A DNA stretch of 64,000 bases, from positions 262,927 through 326,926 of the forward strand of contig MIAY01000001.1 of assembly GCA_001829315.1 (NCBI GenBank). Reading direction: 5' to 3'. Both the position numbers and the translations under genes were made by a program. How positions within the stretch are numbered: position 1 is the stretch's first letter; each line of letters opens with the position of its first letter. The notes below the pieces were generated by a model, which worked only from the letters and a program-made list of their open reading frames with translations, ran no database searches and was not told the DNA's origin. The stretch comes from Spirochaetes bacterium GWE1_32_154 (lineage in GTDB: Bacteria > Spirochaetota > GWE2-31-10). Positions 27,230 to 35,560 of the stretch are shown piece after piece.

Positions 27230-29148
27230 TAGTAAAAATGAAGAAAATGACTCTTTTGATTTATCATTCTTCAAAAGATGCGTTTCTGGCTGATTTGCAA
27301 AATCTCGGAGTTGTTCACCTCGAAACAAATAGATCGGCATCGTCAGACAAAATTGTTCGTTGCAAAGATTTTATTAATAGACTCGGCAATTCATACAAAA
27401 TTTTAAAACCGTATGAAGATTTGAAAACAGATTTTAATCCGGGATATTCAATAAATGATTCAGTTGAGATTCTTCTTGAAAAAGTTGAACGTGATAAAGG
27501 TATTTACGACAATGCTTTATCTGAAAGAGAAACATTAAAAAAAGATTTAAGTCAGGCAATACCATTTGGTACATTCATTAAAGAATCGGTTAGTAAATTA
27601 AATGAAATCGGTGTTCACTTTAAAGTTTTTTCAGCAACAAAGTCAGCGTATGCTAAGATTCAACATACTAATATTGTGTGTGAAGAGATTTATACTGATA
27701 AAAGCACTGTATATTATGCTGTTTTCTTCAAGAACGGTGAAATTCTACCTGAACTTCCCGGTATCGAAGAAAAATTGCCTAAGTTAAATATAACTGAACT
27801 TCAAGAAAAAATTACTGAATTTGATATCGTTATTAAAGAATGTGAAGAAAAATTTATTTTTTGTGCACGGTTTATTTCTTTAATTGAGCAAAAAGTGAAA
27901 GAAGAATACAATAATCTTCATTATGCTTTTGCCGATGCAAGTTTATCGCCTGAGGTTGATGGAAAGGTATTTATCATTAATGGTTTTATACCAAATAAGA
28001 TTGAAAAACAGGTTGACCTTTTTCTTAAATCACAAGATTGTGCGTATATAATAGAAGATCCGAAACCGGATGATAATGTTCCAATACGATTAAAGAATAA
28101 TAGTTTTGCGAAATTATTTGAGCCTATCGGACAGTTATTTAGTTTACCTGATTACGGTGAACTTGATACAGTTCCGTTTTTCGCTCCGTTTTTTGCACTT
28201 TTTTTTGGTTTATGCCTTGGTGATATAGGGTATGGTTTTATCATTCTTGTTTTAGTTGTCATTGGTTTGTTTACCGTAAAAAACAAAGGTATAAAGAAGA
28301 TTTTGTATCTTGGATTGGTTCTCGGTTTATTTACTGTATTAGGAGGTTTTATTCTTAATACTTTCTTCGGAAATGCTATTGTAGAGAAAACCGCGTATGG
28401 AAATGTTGAAACGAAAATCGGGGTTTTTGACAGTCTGAAAAATCTGGTTACATTTAGTGATCCGAATGATAGAAAAGGACCGATGATTTTTGCTATACTT
28501 CTTGGTATAATTCAGGTTTTGCTTGGTCAGACATTAAATGCGTATAACCGGGTAAAAAACCTTGGTATTCAGGGGATTTTCCAACCAATCGGAACAGGTA
28601 TGATACTTATCGGTTCTGTTATGATGATTATGATTTGGATGTATAAGCCGTCACCTGAACATTCGTTAACTAATTTTCTTGTAGGACCTATCCCGATCGG
28701 TGATATGTTAGCAAGTGTTGGTGATCCGTACAAAGTGGGTAGTTATATTGCTTTAAGTGGCATTGGATTAATATTACTATTCAATAGTATAGGTTCAGGA
28801 AGTTTTTTTCTCCGACCACTCAAAGGTCTTTGGGAATTATATAATGTTTTTACGGGACTACTTGGTGATATTTTATCATACATAAGAATTTTTGCTCTTG
28901 GGTTAGCAGGTGGTTTACTCGGCGCTGCGTTTAATGGTATAGCACTTAGTTTAAAAGAATTACCCGGTGGTATATTCTTTATGATATTGATTATGGTTCT
29001 CGGGCATACACTTAACTTTTTATTAGCATCTCTTGGTGCATTTGTTCATCCGTTAAGGTTAACATTTGTTGAGTTCTATAAAGCAGTTGGCTTTACAGGG
29101 GGCGGGAAACCTTATACCCCTTTTACAAATAAAACAGTAGAAAAATAA
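27226..29148 (+). CDS. atpI: V/A-type ATPase membrane subunit I (a-like)
   Basis: The 640-residue subunit has a cytoplasmic N-terminal half (1-310) with paired helical arms and a C-terminal half with seven to eight membrane helices beginning FFAPFFALFFGLCLGDIGYG. The essential ion-channel arginine is present in LSYIRIFALGLAGG. It forms the stator channel that faces the c-like ring made by atpK. An in-frame ATG at 27238 is possible, but the ATGA overlap with atpD favours the first. Confidence 0.94.
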   Translation: MIVKMKKMTLLIYHSSKDAFLADLQNLGVVHLETNRSASSDKIVRCKDFINRLGNSYKILKPYEDLKTDFNPGYSINDSVEILLEKVERDKGIYDNALSERETLKKDLSQAIPFGTFIKESVSKLNEIGVHFKVFSATKSAYAKIQHTNIVCEEIYTDKSTVYYAVFFKNGEILPELPGIEEKLPKLNITELQEKITEFDIVIKECEEKFIFCARFISLIEQKVKEEYNNLHYAFADASLSPEVDGKVFIINGFIPNKIEKQVDLFLKSQDCAYIIEDPKPDDNVPIRLKNNSFAKLFEPIGQLFSLPDYGELDTVPFFAPFFALFFGLCLGDIGYGFIILVLVVIGLFTVKNKGIKKILYLGLVLGLFTVLGGFILNTFFGNAIVEKTAYGNVETKIGVFDSLKNLVTFSDPNDRKGPMIFAILLGIIQVLLGQTLNAYNRVKNLGIQGIFQPIGTGMILIGSVMMIMIWMYKPSPEHSLTNFLVGPIPIGDMLASVGDPYKVGSYIALSGIGLILLFNSIGSGSFFLRPLKGLWELYNVFTGLLGDILSYIRIFALGLAGGLLGAAFNGIALSLKELPGGIFFMILIMVLGHTLNFLLASLGAFVHPLRLTFVEFYKAVGFTGGGKPYTPFTNKTVEK

Positions 29149-29169
29149 TAATTTTGAGGAGTTACAATT

Positions 29170-29622
29170 ATGGATTTAGGATTAATTTTAGCAGGTATCG
29201 GATTAGCTTTTATGGTTGGATTAGCAGGTGCGGGTTCATCAATCGGGTTGGTTATTGGTGGAACAGCAGCAATAGGTTCAATGAAAAAGAAACCGGAAGG
29301 TTTTGGTTCATACCTTGTATTATCAGGTCTTCCCGCGACTCAAGGTCTTTATGGTTTTGTAAGTTATATTATCTGGTCAGGTGCATTGAATGCAAATATT
29401 TCAGTATTTGAAGGTTCATTATTTCTAGCAGCCGGTTTTGCTGTTGGGCTTGTATGTTTAATATCAGCAATTCAGCAAGGTAAAGTGTGTGCAGCCGGTA
29501 TAAATGCTATTGGTTCAGGTCATAATGTCTTTGGTAACACAATGATTTTAGCTGCTTTCCCTGAATTTTATGCGATTTTGGCATTAGTAGCAAGTATATT
29601 GATGAATGGTTCAATTGGTTAA
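29170..29622 (+). CDS. atpK: V/A-type ATPase rotor subunit K (Na+-type signature)
   Basis: The 150-residue proteolipid has two hairpins, that is four membrane helices, like Enterococcus NtpK. The residues that coordinate Na+ in NtpK all have counterparts: Leu54, Thr57 and Gln58 in LPATQG, Gln103 in QGKVCAAG, and the essential carboxylate Glu132 in FPEFYAIL. A Na+-pumping enzyme is therefore predicted. The start has GAGGAG upstream. It is the last gene of the operon and is followed by a terminator. Confidence 0.93.
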   Translation: MDLGLILAGIGLAFMVGLAGAGSSIGLVIGGTAAIGSMKKKPEGFGSYLVLSGLPATQGLYGFVSYIIWSGALNANISVFEGSLFLAAGFAVGLVCLISAIQQGKVCAAGINAIGSGHNVFGNTMILAAFPEFYAILALVASILMNGSIG

Positions 29623-29646
29623 TAAACCGGGATTTTAAAAAATATA

Positions 29647-29674
29647 ACCGCTCTTGTAAAAGGGCGGTTTTTTT
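29647..29674 (+). terminator. rho-independent terminator after the V/A-ATPase operon
   Basis: The stem ACCGCTC / GGGCGGT (one G-T wobble) closes an eight-base loop and is followed by a run of seven T. Confidence 0.88.
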
Positions 29675-29743
29675 ATAACTGTTTTACGGCGATAATACTT
29701 TATTTTTTAACTTTAAAAGACGATTTATACATAGGATGTATTA

Positions 29744-30490
29744 ATGGGACAGAATATTGTAAATAGGGAAGAATTAAAAAATAATATCATACAAGCGTAT
29801 TACAGACGAAATTCTGAAGACGATTTCATAGATCTTGAAAGTAAAGCGAGTGATTTAGAAGAACCGTTCATTATAGAATTTAAAAAAATCATTGAAAACT
29901 ATGGTAAAAAAAGCAAATATTTTTCAGGAAATATTTCATCCGATACATCTGAAGATGTTCTTGAAGTAGAAGATATTGAGGAATTAGATGATGAAGATGA
30001 TTTTGTTGATATTGACACACTTAATGAAATAGAAGCAGTTGTAATTGCAACATTACAATATTTGAATCTGGAATTATACGATAGTCATAAGATAAAAGAG
30101 TTTATTACTAATATCACTTTAACCGATTTTGAAAAAAAAGGTCTTTCCTGGAATATGAAAGAACGAATAAAGAATGTAATAAAAAATATTGTTGAACATG
30201 AATTCCGGGAACTTGATAATAAAAAACAGTTTAGAAAAGAAACGCTGGTAAATATATCAGTGAAATATTATGAAAATGTTTTGAATGAAATGATAGAAGA
30301 GCATAAAGAAAAATCGATCGGTAAAATAACAACATTTCAAAAAAAAATATTTAAAGAGTATATGTATAAAACAGTTATCGCAAATCATATTGAAGAATTC
30401 AAGAAAAAAAATAAACTCAATTACGAAGAAGTAAGATTTGTCGATAATTTGATTAAAAAACTAATAATTAAAAAAATTACTCTTTTATAA
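29744..30490 (+). CDS. hypothetical acidic/helical protein
   Basis: I do not recognise this 248-residue protein. The first third is acidic, with a run of Glu/Asp around residues 70-95 (EVEDIEELDDEDDFVDID). The rest is Lys/Glu-rich and helical with no signal peptide, membrane segment or cysteine pair. A ribosome site (AGGATG) lies before the ATG. murB follows 9 bp later, so the two are probably co-transcribed. An adaptor or regulatory role is conceivable but nothing in the sequence shows it. Confidence 0.7.
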   Translation: MGQNIVNREELKNNIIQAYYRRNSEDDFIDLESKASDLEEPFIIEFKKIIENYGKKSKYFSGNISSDTSEDVLEVEDIEELDDEDDFVDIDTLNEIEAVVIATLQYLNLELYDSHKIKEFITNITLTDFEKKGLSWNMKERIKNVIKNIVEHEFRELDNKKQFRKETLVNISVKYYENVLNEMIEEHKEKSIGKITTFQKKIFKEYMYKTVIANHIEEFKKKNKLNYEEVRFVDNLIKKLIIKKITLL

Positions 30491-30499
30491 AGGTGAAAT

Positions 30500-31366
30500 A
30501 TGAAAATAAAAAAAAATGTTAATTTGAAAAATAAAGTTACTTTCAGAATCGGCGGTATTTGTTCATATTTTGCTGAACCGGAGAATGTATTAGATTATAT
30601 CAAAGCAGTTGAATTTGGAAAAGAAAAAAATCTAACAGTGATAATTTTGGGTGGTGGAGCTAATATTTTATTTCCTGATTACAAACTCAATGCTTTAGTG
30701 ATATCAACGTGCAAGTTAAACCACTTTATTATTAATGATACTACAGCAACTATTGGCGCGGGTTTCAATGTAAATAAAGCAATCAAAAAATTAATTAATA
30801 ATCAATTATCCGGAATGGAATTTGCCGGAGGTTTACCCGGTTCTATCGGTGGTGCTGTTTATATGAATGCGCGATGTTATGGTAATGAATTTGCTGATAT
30901 TCTACAATCAGTTACCGTAATTGATAAAAATTATGATGTAAGAGTTTTAACCAGGGAACAAATACAATATGGATATAAAACAAGTATATTTATGACAGAA
31001 TCAGATTTATTTATTATTGAAGCGGTCTTTACATTAAAGAAATGTGCAAAGAAAGATATTGTAACTGTATATAACAAAAATTATCAAGACCGTATTGTAA
31101 AAGGGCAATTTAAATATCCCTCAGCAGGGTGTGTGTTTAAAAATGATTATTCGGTAGGTATTTCGTCGGGTAAATTAATTGATGATTCAGGTCTCAAAGG
31201 AAAATCGATTGGTGGTGCCGAAGTTTATGTCAATCATGCTAATTTTATAATAAATAAGAAAAATGCACGCTATTCAGATGTGATTAATCTTATTAACACG
31301 GTAGTAAAAGAAGTAGAATTAAAGAAAGGTGTAATACTTGAGAAGGAATTAAGAGTAATTGAATAG
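30500..31366 (+). CDS. murB: UDP-N-acetylenolpyruvoylglucosamine reductase
   Basis: MurB reduces the enolpyruvyl group to make UDP-MurNAc, using FAD and NADPH. This 288-residue protein has the FAD-binding segments LGGGANILF and GLPGSIGGAVYMNA, the substrate loop YPSAGCVFKND, and the terminal KELRVI containing the conserved Glu. The length and the absence of a third-domain insert point to the short, type II MurB. Cys takes the place of the catalytic Ser (AGCVFKN), as is usual in type II enzymes. The start follows AAAGGTG. Confidence 0.93.
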   Translation: MKIKKNVNLKNKVTFRIGGICSYFAEPENVLDYIKAVEFGKEKNLTVIILGGGANILFPDYKLNALVISTCKLNHFIINDTTATIGAGFNVNKAIKKLINNQLSGMEFAGGLPGSIGGAVYMNARCYGNEFADILQSVTVIDKNYDVRVLTREQIQYGYKTSIFMTESDLFIIEAVFTLKKCAKKDIVTVYNKNYQDRIVKGQFKYPSAGCVFKNDYSVGISSGKLIDDSGLKGKSIGGAEVYVNHANFIINKKNARYSDVINLINTVVKEVELKKGVILEKELRVIE

Positions 31367-31432
31367 CCTGTATGGACAGAGAACCATTATTTTGCTATAA
31401 ATGGATATGTTTTGTTTATAGAGGTGAAAAGT

Positions 31433-32827
31433 ATGGGTGGCGAATTTAAAGATGAATGTGGCGTTTTCGGGCTTTCATTAAAAGATAGATCTGATTATAT
31501 GGTTAGACATATGTTTCTCGGGCTTTTTTCACTTCAACATAGAGGACAGGAAAGTTGCGGTATATCGTATGAAACAGATGACGGAATAGAAGTTGTTAAA
31601 AGTAGAGGTCTTGTTTCAGGTGATTTCCTTGAAAATTTGCCAAAAAATGTTTCGTCTAAAATTGCAGTCGGACATGTTCGATATGCAACCTGTGGAGCGT
31701 CAAATCTTATAAATGCCCAACCATTAATTTTCAAGTCAAATAAAGGTGATGTTGCTATTGCACACAATGGTAATTTACCTAATTCAGAAAGATTAAAAAG
31801 AGACCTTTTACTTAAAGGGGCAATTTTTCAAACTACCAGTGATTCAGAAATATTGATACACCTTATGTCTATGTTGCCGGGAAGCGATTTTGAAACATCA
31901 CTGATTGATTCTTTAAAAACTTTAGAAGGTGCTTATGCAATGCTTGTTATGAGCAACGATAAACTGATTGCATTTCGTGATCCTCAAGGGTTCAGACCTT
32001 TATCGTATGGTTTTATAAATGAAGGAGTCGTTTTTTCAAGTGAAACAGCAGCTTTAACAATTATAGGTGCACATGATATAACAACAGTGAAACCGGGTGA
32101 ACTTATTGTTTGCAGCAATGGTGCAATTATTAAGAAAATAGATTTATCCGGTGGTCAGAAACCGGCACAATGTGTTTTTGAGTTAATCTATTTTGCACGA
32201 CCTGATTCTGTAGTATTTGATGAAGCTGTTTATCAGTTCAGATTGAGGGTGGGACGAAAACTAGCTCAAAACAGACATAAAGATACTGATTTAGTAATAC
32301 CGGTTCCTGATTCGGGCAATGTTTCGGCTTTGGGGTTTTCAAGAGAATCGGGTATACCGTTTGATCTTTCATTAATGCGAAATCATTATACCGGCAGAAC
32401 TTTTATTAAACCCGGTCAGCAATTAAGAGAAGATAGTGTGAAAATGAAACTGAATCCTGTAGCTACCGAAATTAGAGGGAAAACACTTTCAATAATAGAT
32501 GATTCTCTTGTTCGTGGAACGACATCAAAAAAAATCGTTAAAATGCTACGGGAAGCCGGTGCAAAAGAAGTTCATGTGTATTTAGCAAGTCCTGAAATTA
32601 TAGGTAGCTGTTATTATGGTATCAACACACCGACTACCGATGAGTTAATTTCTGCACAAAATAAACCGGTTGAAATTGCAAAAATAATTGGTGCTGATTC
32701 AGTAACATTTTTAAGTGTAGCTGATCTAAAAGAATGTTTGACTGATTCAAACGCATTTTGTTATGCGTGTTTTAATAGAGAATATCCGACAACAATTGAT
32801 GAATTAAGTTGTAAAGGTTGTTTTTAA
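31433..32827 (+). CDS. purF: amidophosphoribosyltransferase
   Basis: PurF makes 5-phosphoribosylamine from PRPP and glutamine, the first step of purine synthesis. The protein of 464 residues has the Ntn glutaminase domain first, with the catalytic Cys in ECGVFG exposed after removal of the short propeptide MGGEFKDE. The phosphoribosyltransferase domain carries SIIDDSLVRGTT, the PRPP-binding motif. GAGGTG six bases before the ATG at 31433 makes this the start; an in-frame TTG at 31412 is less likely. The C-terminal cysteines (CYACFNREYP, CKGCF) resemble the cluster-binding ones of Bacillus-type PurF. Confidence 0.94.
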   Translation: MGGEFKDECGVFGLSLKDRSDYMVRHMFLGLFSLQHRGQESCGISYETDDGIEVVKSRGLVSGDFLENLPKNVSSKIAVGHVRYATCGASNLINAQPLIFKSNKGDVAIAHNGNLPNSERLKRDLLLKGAIFQTTSDSEILIHLMSMLPGSDFETSLIDSLKTLEGAYAMLVMSNDKLIAFRDPQGFRPLSYGFINEGVVFSSETAALTIIGAHDITTVKPGELIVCSNGAIIKKIDLSGGQKPAQCVFELIYFARPDSVVFDEAVYQFRLRVGRKLAQNRHKDTDLVIPVPDSGNVSALGFSRESGIPFDLSLMRNHYTGRTFIKPGQQLREDSVKMKLNPVATEIRGKTLSIIDDSLVRGTTSKKIVKMLREAGAKEVHVYLASPEIIGSCYYGINTPTTDELISAQNKPVEIAKIIGADSVTFLSVADLKECLTDSNAFCYACFNREYPTTIDELSCKGCF

Positions 32828-32842
32828 TTTTCACGTACTATG

Positions 32843-32879
32843 GAATAAAAAAAGGCTGTCAGACAGCCTTTTTTTATTC
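32843..32879. terminator. bidirectional terminator between purF and apt
   Basis: An almost perfect 37-base palindrome has 17-base arms (GAATAAAAAAAGGCTGT) around CAG. Each strand reads a GC-containing stem followed by T residues, so it can end both convergent units. The apt stop codon lies inside it. Confidence 0.88.
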
Positions 32880-33404
32880 TGATTGATATTCAATAAGAGT
32901 CGTTACGGTATATTTTTCAAGAACTTTTGTATAATTAAGAAATGGTAACCCGATAACGCCAAATATACCGGTCACTTTTGCACCGATTTGCTCAATCATT
33001 CCAGCACATGCCTTAAGAGTTCCTCCGGTTGCAATTAAATCGTCAATGATTAAAACATTATTGCCTTTTTTTATGTCATCAATATGAATCTCTAATGTTG
33101 CCTCTCCATATTCTAACGCATAACTTTCTGAAATAGTTTTACCGGGTAATTTTCCTTTTTTACGTGCAAGTGCAAAAGGTTTTTTTAGTTTATAGGCAAG
33201 AACTGAAGCGAAAATAAAACCTCTTGATTCTACTGCGAGGAGAAGATCAATGTCCTTGTTTTTATATAATTCATACGCTGTGTTAATAATAAATTCGAAT
33301 GCTTCGGGATTTGTAAAAATGCTGGTGATATCATAAAACAATATACCCGGTTTTGGAAAATCGCTTACTTTTCGTATTGCCTGATCAAGGTTAAATTTTT
33401 CCAT
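32874..33404 (-). CDS. apt: adenine phosphoribosyltransferase
   Basis: The 176-residue enzyme salvages adenine to AMP. FPKPGILFYDITSI at the N-terminus and the PRPP motif VLIIDDLIATGGT are characteristic of Apt, with AVESRGFIFASVLA between them. Its start codon shares a base with the stop of acyP, so glmS-acyP-apt form a tightly packed operon. The stop is inside the shared terminator. Confidence 0.95.
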   Translation of the reverse strand: MEKFNLDQAIRKVSDFPKPGILFYDITSIFTNPEAFEFIINTAYELYKNKDIDLLLAVESRGFIFASVLAYKLKKPFALARKKGKLPGKTISESYALEYGEATLEIHIDDIKKGNNVLIIDDLIATGGTLKACAGMIEQIGAKVTGIFGVIGLPFLNYTKVLEKYTVTTLIEYQSE

Positions 33405-33691
33405 TAATAATCCTCCTGAAAAACGACATTGAAACCCTTATGTTTAAGGTCAATTGAAATCACTTCTTTAGTTACAGAATCTACTTTTGAATATGACGGA
33501 CCTTTTTTAAGTGCATTTTCAATTATTTGTAAATCACTATCGCATCCGGCAACAACAACCTCAACGCTTCCATTGTGCATATTTCTTACATAACCGTCAA
33601 CATCAAGACGACTTGCTATGTTTTCAACAAAATAGCGAAAACCAACACCCTGTACAACACCTTTAACAATAAAATGAGTGGCGGCTATCAT
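33404..33691 (-). CDS. acyP: acylphosphatase
   Basis: This 95-residue protein has the acylphosphatase motif VKGVVQGVGFRYFVE, with the phosphate-binding Arg, and GYVRNMHNGSVEVVVAG containing the catalytic Asn. Such enzymes hydrolyse acyl phosphates such as acetyl phosphate. The start overlaps the glmS stop by ATGA and the stop touches apt. Confidence 0.93.
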   Translation of the reverse strand: MIAATHFIVKGVVQGVGFRYFVENIASRLDVDGYVRNMHNGSVEVVVAGCDSDLQIIENALKKGPSYSKVDSVTKEVISIDLKHKGFNVVFQEDY

Positions 33692-35511
33692 TCAACAGTT
33701 ACCGACTTTGCAAGATTTCGAGGCTGGTCGATATCACACCCTAATTCTTTGGCAACATAATATGCTAATAATTGTAATGGAATAATTGATAATAAAGGTG
33801 ATAATAAAGGATCACATTCAGGTATTTCTATATAATCATGAACTAATTCTTTAACTCTTTGATTATTTGGTGTGCAAATTGCAAGTAATCTCCCGCCACG
33901 GGCTTTTACTTCTTCGATATTTGAAATCATTTTTTCCTGTAAGTGATCTTTTGGAACGATGAATATTACCGGTGTATTTTTATCAATTAATGCAATCGGG
34001 CCATGTTTAATCTCCCCGGCAGGAATACCCTCAGCATGTCTGTAACTGATTTCTTTGAGTTTTAATGCACCCTCTAAAGCAACCGGGTAACTTATACCAC
34101 GACCGAGAAAAAGAAAATTATCAAGTTTAGAATATTCTTTAGCAATGGATTGTATTTTTTCAGTAGACTTTAGAATTTCTTCAATTTGTTCGGGTATCAT
34201 TTTGAGCGCCTGTATCAACTCAATACCTTTTTGTTGACTGACATCCTTCATTCTACCCATAAGTAATGAGAAAAGATAAAAAACGGTAAGTTGTGATGTA
34301 AATGCTTTGGTTGATGCCACTGATATTTCAGGTCCCGAATGAACATAAACGCCACCGTTACTTTCCCTCGGGATGGTGCTTCCAACGACATTACAAATAC
34401 CGAGTACTCTAGAGCCTTTTCGCTGGAATTCTTTCATTGCAAGAAATGTATCAATTGTTTCACCTGACTGGCTTACGGCAAAATAGACTGAATTCTTATC
34501 GACAATCGGGTTTTTATATCGAATTTCAGAAGCGATATGAACAGCTGTCGGTACTCTTGCTAATTCTTCGAGAACATAAGAACCAACTAAACCGGCATGA
34601 TAACTGGTTCCGCAGGCAATTACACCAACTCGATCTATGTTAATTAATTCCTGAGGTGTCATATTAAGTCCGCCAAGTTTTGCAGTTCCAATACTTTCCA
34701 TAAATCGACCGGCAAATGCTCTTCGTATACTTTCAGGTTGTTCGTAAATTTCTTTGAGTAAATAATGTTCAAAATTGTTTTTATTAAGTTCTGAAATATC
34801 CCAGTCAATGGTTGCTATTTCTTTTTTCTTTTCTTCTAAAGTAAAGTCTGTTGTTTTAAAATTATTGATAGATAATTTGGATATTTCGTTGTCTTCAAGA
34901 TATACAACTTGTTTTGTATGCCCGAGAAATGCACTGACATCACTTGCAACAAACATTTCATCATTCCCGATACCCAATACTAAAGGGCTGCCTTTTCTTC
35001 CAATCATTAAGTAATCAGGATTATCAAGTGATAAAGCAACGATACCGTACGTTCCTTCAAGTAATGAAAGTGTTTTATGAAATGATTTTTCAAAATCACC
35101 GGTATAATTTTTCTCTAAAAGATGAGCAATAACTTCTGAATCTGTTGATGACCGGAAAGTATAGCCATCATTTTCTAAATGTGTTTTTAATGTTTTGTAA
35201 TTTTCTATAATACCGTTATGGACTATTGCAAATTTATTATTCTGACTTAAATGAGGATGACTATTTTCATCGGTAACCCCGCCATGAGTAGCCCATCGGG
35301 TATGACCAATGCCTATTGTTGCTGAAAGACTTTTAGGAACGGTCGCTTCCATATTGACAATTTTACCTGTTTTCTTAAAAGTTGATATTGAGCCTTGATG
35401 TAAACATGAGATTCCGGAAGAGTCATACCCTCGATATTCGAGTCTTTTTAAGCCTTCTATTAATAAAGGCAAACAATTGTTTTTCCCAATATAACCTACA
35501 ATTCCACACAT
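33688..35511 (-). CDS. glmS: glutamine-fructose-6-phosphate aminotransferase
   Basis: GlmS makes glucosamine-6-phosphate, the entry to peptidoglycan amino-sugar synthesis. At 607 residues it has full length: the Ntn glutaminase domain begins MCGIVGYIGK with Cys2 as nucleophile, and two SIS domains follow (GCGTSYHAG, SQSGETIDT, and the C-terminal CDIDQPRNLAKSVTVE). AAGGAAG precedes the ATG. The 49-bp leader after the preceding gene is too short for a glmS ribozyme. Confidence 0.97.
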   Translation of the reverse strand: MCGIVGYIGKNNCLPLLIEGLKRLEYRGYDSSGISCLHQGSISTFKKTGKIVNMEATVPKSLSATIGIGHTRWATHGGVTDENSHPHLSQNNKFAIVHNGIIENYKTLKTHLENDGYTFRSSTDSEVIAHLLEKNYTGDFEKSFHKTLSLLEGTYGIVALSLDNPDYLMIGRKGSPLVLGIGNDEMFVASDVSAFLGHTKQVVYLEDNEISKLSINNFKTTDFTLEEKKKEIATIDWDISELNKNNFEHYLLKEIYEQPESIRRAFAGRFMESIGTAKLGGLNMTPQELINIDRVGVIACGTSYHAGLVGSYVLEELARVPTAVHIASEIRYKNPIVDKNSVYFAVSQSGETIDTFLAMKEFQRKGSRVLGICNVVGSTIPRESNGGVYVHSGPEISVASTKAFTSQLTVFYLFSLLMGRMKDVSQQKGIELIQALKMIPEQIEEILKSTEKIQSIAKEYSKLDNFLFLGRGISYPVALEGALKLKEISYRHAEGIPAGEIKHGPIALIDKNTPVIFIVPKDHLQEKMISNIEEVKARGGRLLAICTPNNQRVKELVHDYIEIPECDPLLSPLLSIIPLQLLAYYVAKELGCDIDQPRNLAKSVTVE

Positions 35512-35560
35512 AGTAAACTTCCTTAAAAATAAATAAAATACATTTTTATCATAATTATAA

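Noticed and set aside
32843-32879. Long palindrome as a regulator operator
   Set aside because: It sits between convergent stop codons and has GC stems with T-runs on both strands, so a bidirectional terminator explains it.
35512-35560. glmS ribozyme upstream of glmS
   Set aside because: The leader between the preceding stop and glmS is only 49 bp and lacks the long structured element required.
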